Shown here: positions 60,110 to 64,000 of the stretch, one piece after another
Numbering within the stretch: the stretch's first letter is position 1
Layout: each line of letters starts with the position of its first letter
Source: Anabas testudineus
Taxonomy: Eukaryota > Chordata > Actinopteri > Anabantiformes > Anabantidae
Assembly (NCBI RefSeq): GCF_900324465.2
Contig: NC_046616.1
Location: forward strand, 16,983,095-17,047,094
DNA length: 64,000 bases
Reading direction: 5' to 3'
The notes under the pieces: generated by a model
The model's input: only the letters and a program-made list of their open reading frames with translations
Told to the model about the DNA's origin: nothing
Databases searched by the model: none
Program-made: the position numbers and the translations under genes

Positions 60110-62454
60110 TCTCTGTCAACATACAGCCTGTGATTAGAGTGCAGCAGGGTATGGTAAGGTAATGCAGTGGGATATACAGCAGGCAGAAGCAATCCCACAC
60201 ACACACACACACACACACAGTCTAAACACAAGCTTTGAACAGAGCATATTCACCAGGGGGCATCGCTCTCCAGAGAGAGGTGAGACAAGCAGAAGTGGTG
60301 GGAAATGCCAGGACTGGCCCCTCTGCACATCTCACCACTCCCTTTTAATAATGCACCCAAATATGCCAACAGTAGCTGTTCCCTCCTCTGCTGGCCGTGG
60401 GTTTTGCAGCGTGGGGAGGGGTGGAACAAAAACATACCAGATACAAGTAACAGAGAACATAAATCTCTTACTACTGGAAGTATTTCACCAAAAGCAGAAG
60501 ACTCTGCATAATATTTCTATAAAAGTCCAATTCAAACCGAATTGATGGATTAATATACATCAAAGCAACCCCTTGACCACCTCAAAACAATCAAACAAAA
60601 TGTACAAATATAAACTACAAGAAAACTGTACAATTCACAGCTTGGCAAGATCGGGGGGGGGGGGGAGCTGAAACGTTTGAAACGTGTTGTGAGTACGTGA
60701 TGTTTCCAACCACAGTAGCTGTATTGTTTATCTTTGCTTTGTAAGACATGAAAAGTCAGCCATGCTTCTCAGTGATTTAAAAAAAAAAAAAAAGAAAAGG
60801 TACAACCGTTGAAACCCACTATGTACAACGTAGGACTTCTGGGAGACTATATGTTGTGCAAATCTCCCACATCAAGTATCATTTCATTACTGAAAAGACA
60901 ATGGAGAGAAAAATGAAGGCCGCTATTAAAAGTGACCTTTGCAAATAAACAGTAAAAAATTCAACAAGGCAATAACACTGCTTTGTGAGCATCTCATTTG
61001 ATACTTTAATTGAAAGAAGAAAAAAAAAAAACACTTATCTTTAAGTACCATCTTAAACAAATAGTAATGCCTAACTGTACAGTGGAATCACCTCTGTCAA
61101 TAGCAGCATTAAAAAAAAAATCTTCAGGCATTAAACATCAAATAAATTAAAAAACGTCAAACTTAACTGGTGGTTGCACAGAACATTTTACATACAGTGT
61201 AGGCTGAGTAATAAGACAGCCAAGTTCGAAGGACATTTAGCAGTAGTGAATTCACTTTACGGGGTGGTTGGTTGGTTGGTTATGGTTCTGCTTTGCCTGG
61301 TAACTTTTGTCTGTTGCTTGGTGAGTTGTATCTTTGTTCATCTATACATCTTGCTCCTGGTGCACACATCAGAGATAAGGCTTGTGGCAAGGCCACGGTC
61401 AAAGCTTTGTGGAGGGGTTAAATTGCACTTTTAAGCCTCAAGCCTTCACATATTAGATGCTACATTCTGATCAGAAAACTACCAGAGGCATATACTGTTG
61501 AAAGAACTATTTACAGTATTCATGGCTCTGGACACCGTGTTTCATCTGAGCACAAAGCTACAACAACGCCAACTCTTACGCCATCTGAAACATCTTGCCC
61601 TGTCAAAAACATGCTGTGTCCGACTGAACCATTTGACCTGACAGTAGATTTTGGCTGCTGGCGTATTTATGTTTTCTTCTCCCATCGGTCGTACATTAAC
61701 AATTTGTTTCTGCAAGGCAACGGTACATCTCCCTACTATGGCATTCCATCTGTCACAGGGGTGGAAAGTAAACGAGGGTTAAAACATGATTATTTAAGTA
61801 AGAGCATATACTGTGTTAATAGTGCAGTACTACAAGGGCATTCATATGTAAACCAAAAACAAGTGTCTGTAATGGACTCAAGCTACACGCAAGTAAAATA
61901 ACCGGGATGCAGACATGCTGTGCACAGAAGGGAAAAAAACGAAACAAACAAAAAAAACAAATCAATGTTCAAGGCACTACATTCCTTCAAATACTTTCAA
62001 CATAAATACTGTCCTGTTAACTGTATCTCAAACCACTGGTGTTTGGTTTCCAATGTAGTGTTTAGAGTGTATTTAACACAAACAGAAAGGCAAAATCAAT
62101 GGAAAAACTGCAGTGACAAAGAATGTAGTGAAACATTTTTTCATGACTGCAGACAAAAAGTCTCATATGGCTGAGTTCAGGCAAGACTGAAGCCAAAAAG
62201 CATTGGGTATTCAGACACTGTCTTCACATGTACTGTATAGTATACACACATATACGTACATCCTCTCTCCCTTTCTCTCTCTCTCTCTCTCACACGCGCA
62301 CACACACACTTTACTACTTGTATGTGTTGTATAAAGAATATCAACACTCTGAAATGTTATTTACAGCGTCAGATTATATACACTTGTGGCTCTGGTGAAC
62401 AAAGTGGAGTTGAATTATCCTGTCCATACAGAACGACACATTTCAGTTAGCAGA
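60110..62454 (-). other. Long 3' UTR of the WNK-family gene
   Basis: No exon of another gene is seen in this 2.3 kb. It has simple repeats: (CA)n at 60195-60219, a G run at 60653-60664, poly-A at 60779-60794, and (CT)n/(CA)n at 62273-62310. Several TATTTA and ATTTA motifs are present, compatible with UTR regulation. Assignment as UTR is inference from position. Confidence 0.5.
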
Positions 62455-63864
62455 TTAGGTAGTCCTAGTGGTTTTTGGACAGGGCCCATTCTCGGGGTTG
62501 TGCATGACCAGAGGGTAGGCTTGGATCCCTGGGTTTGCCATTGTGGCATAGGGCATTATTCTTGCAGCACCAAGTAGGCCTACAGGACCAATGGATCCTA
62601 CTGGACTAGGCATGCTGGGCCACTGCTGAGAGTAAAGAGGACAGGGAACCATCCCGCCATAGGAGCCTGATTGGACAAGGTACCCAGGAGGGAGCATTGC
62701 TGAAGAGTTGGGAGCTAGGGCTGTGGGCATACCAGGACCTAAAGCAGCAGTCAGTGGGCAGGAAAGAGGCAGATGGAGTTTTCTGGGACCAGCACGAGAT
62801 TTAATCTGAAACAGAAGCGAGAAAGCAGCAACATTGAGCCATCAAATGTCATAGATTAAAGTAGCACTGGGCAATTAACAATTTTCTTAATTAATAAGAA
62901 AATAACTCCCAAAGAGTGTTGCTGTACACTGAAGACATTTGGGTTCAAGATAAAAAGATGGGTTTTAGACAAAAGTTTTATCTTTTATTTGATAATTATA
63001 GTAAAGCTGTTTTCACACAGGCACTGGAACCCCCTTTAGCCATTACCTGCAGTCAGTCAGATCGGAGACTATCCAGACAGAAAAAAAAAAAAATAAATTA
63101 ATTATATAAATAAAATGTATATTATGTGGCTCATTAAAAGTAAATACAACAGCCAATACCAGTTTTAAATAGCTGATATGTGTGTTTGCAGATCACTTTT
63201 TTTTTTCCTTTTTCAAAAATAGTTGCTGGGATAAAAAAGTGGTTTATTTAGTAATCAGAAACATTTCATTCATCTCCTGACAGACAAAACAGTGGAGTAA
63301 GGTGGCTGGCTGAATGGAGACATGTTTACATGGACCAATGCCTCCTTCTAATCCAAGCTAGTCTGCCTAAAGTTTGACTAAAAACCAAACACAATCTAAA
63401 ACACAGATAACAAAAATCTGATTATTCATCAGATGCATATACTAATTATGTAATATAATTATTATATAATAATTATGAATATTGAGAATTTTTTTGGTCA
63501 TATCACCCACACCCTAGATCAACGTAGTGTGCTCCTAAATAATCTCTTACTGAGTGTAATACCTCATGTGATGTTGCTCCCATGGGTGGTGCTTTGGATT
63601 TCAGGTCCCACTGCTGTCTCTGCTGTTTGATCTGGTTCAGAGAGGGTCGTGGTTGATTGGCTGCTGCAACGGTCTCCTTCGTCCAGTCATCCAACAGTTT
63701 GTGAAGATCATCAGTGAATGTGCCTCTCTTGTTGTTGCTGTTGTTGGTCTGAACTTGAGCAAGTCGCATGATTGGCTGAGGAGATGGTGAGGGTGTTGTT
63801 GTGGTGAGTGACGACTGTGGCTGACTGGAGGGTGGCTGAGCGGTGGCGGTGCTGAGAGAAGACC
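62455..63864 (-). CDS. WNK-family serine/threonine kinase, C-terminal exons only
   Basis: WNK kinases phosphorylate SPAK/OSR1 to control cation-chloride cotransport. Two coding exons are visible: 63563-63864 and 62455-62805, about 217 residues ending in a stop; the kinase domain lies beyond the right edge. The block [19 protein letters not shown] is the conserved C-terminal WNK motif, and it is followed by [11 protein letters not shown], closer to WNK2/WNK3-type than to WNK1 sequence as I remember them. The last exon is Pro/Gly/Met-rich ([20 protein letters not shown]) and ends KTTRTT. I do not assign a paralogue. It is tandem with BRPF1; I know of no WNK gene beside BRPF1 in mammals. Confidence 0.85.
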
Positions 63865-64000
63865 CTGAAAAGACAAAGGTTTTAATCATCTGCACAGTCA
63901 AAAATAAATAAATAAATAAATAAAAAGGGAGAGTCAATCAATTGGCTGCTGTATTGCATAAATTAAGGCACTTTTCATATAATGAACCTGCTGTATAATG
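63865..64000 (-). other. WNK intron (partial)
   Basis: Upstream of the ttttcag acceptor (63865-63871) the sequence is intronic up to the window edge, with a (AAAT)n run at 63902-63923. Confidence 0.7.

Overview
The window is nuclear DNA from a ray-finned (teleost) fish. Genes are intron-rich with GT-AG junctions. The encoded proteins are vertebrate orthologues recognisable by sequence. The introns carry Tc1-like transposons, LINE remnants and short interspersed repeats typical of teleosts. I see no bacterial, viral, CRISPR or rRNA/tRNA signal. Exon coordinates below were derived by hand from splice sites; for the named genes the phases and lengths close exactly.

Layout. (1) About 1.2-14.6 kb, minus strand: IFT122, the 5' 19 coding exons, about 791 codons, with the C-terminus lying off the left edge. 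(2) About 14.6-15.2 kb: a head-to-head promoter region shared with MBD4. (3) 15.2-19.4 kb, plus strand: MBD4, complete, 526 aa. (4) 19.9-21.1 kb, plus strand: a small coiled-coil gene I cannot name. (5) 22.3-28.3 kb, minus strand: CRELD1, complete, 406 aa. (6) 30.0-37.9 kb, minus strand: IL17RC, complete, 734 aa. (7) 40.35-45.8 kb, minus strand: IL17RE, complete, 784 aa. (8) 45.9-49.1 kb: intergenic. (9) 49.15-59.4 kb, minus strand: BRPF1, complete, 1301 aa. (10) 60.1-64.0 kb, minus strand: the last two coding exons and long 3' UTR of a WNK-family kinase.

Gene relations. IL17RE, IL17RC and CRELD1 stand in the same order and orientation as on human 3p25.3, with BRPF1 on the same side as in human but with the genes between BRPF1 and IL17RE absent. 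IFT122 and MBD4 are head-to-head as on human 3q21.3. The window therefore joins two blocks that both lie on human chromosome 3. The functions are otherwise independent: ciliary retrograde transport, T:G mismatch repair, ER disulfide/calcineurin-linked biology, IL-17C and IL-17A/F signalling, MOZ/MORF acetyltransferase scaffolding and WNK kinase signalling.

The items I would follow first are a 60-nt, phase-0/0, fully open candidate cassette exon inside IFT122, an Arg-Glu dipeptide run in BRPF1 encoded by a microsatellite, a BRPF1 splice acceptor whose pyrimidine tract is itself a microsatellite, a large charged insert inside the IL17RE SEFIR domain, a spliced uORF overlapping the MBD4 start, and the unnamed coiled-coil gene. 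I did not find a convincing wholly new biological system.
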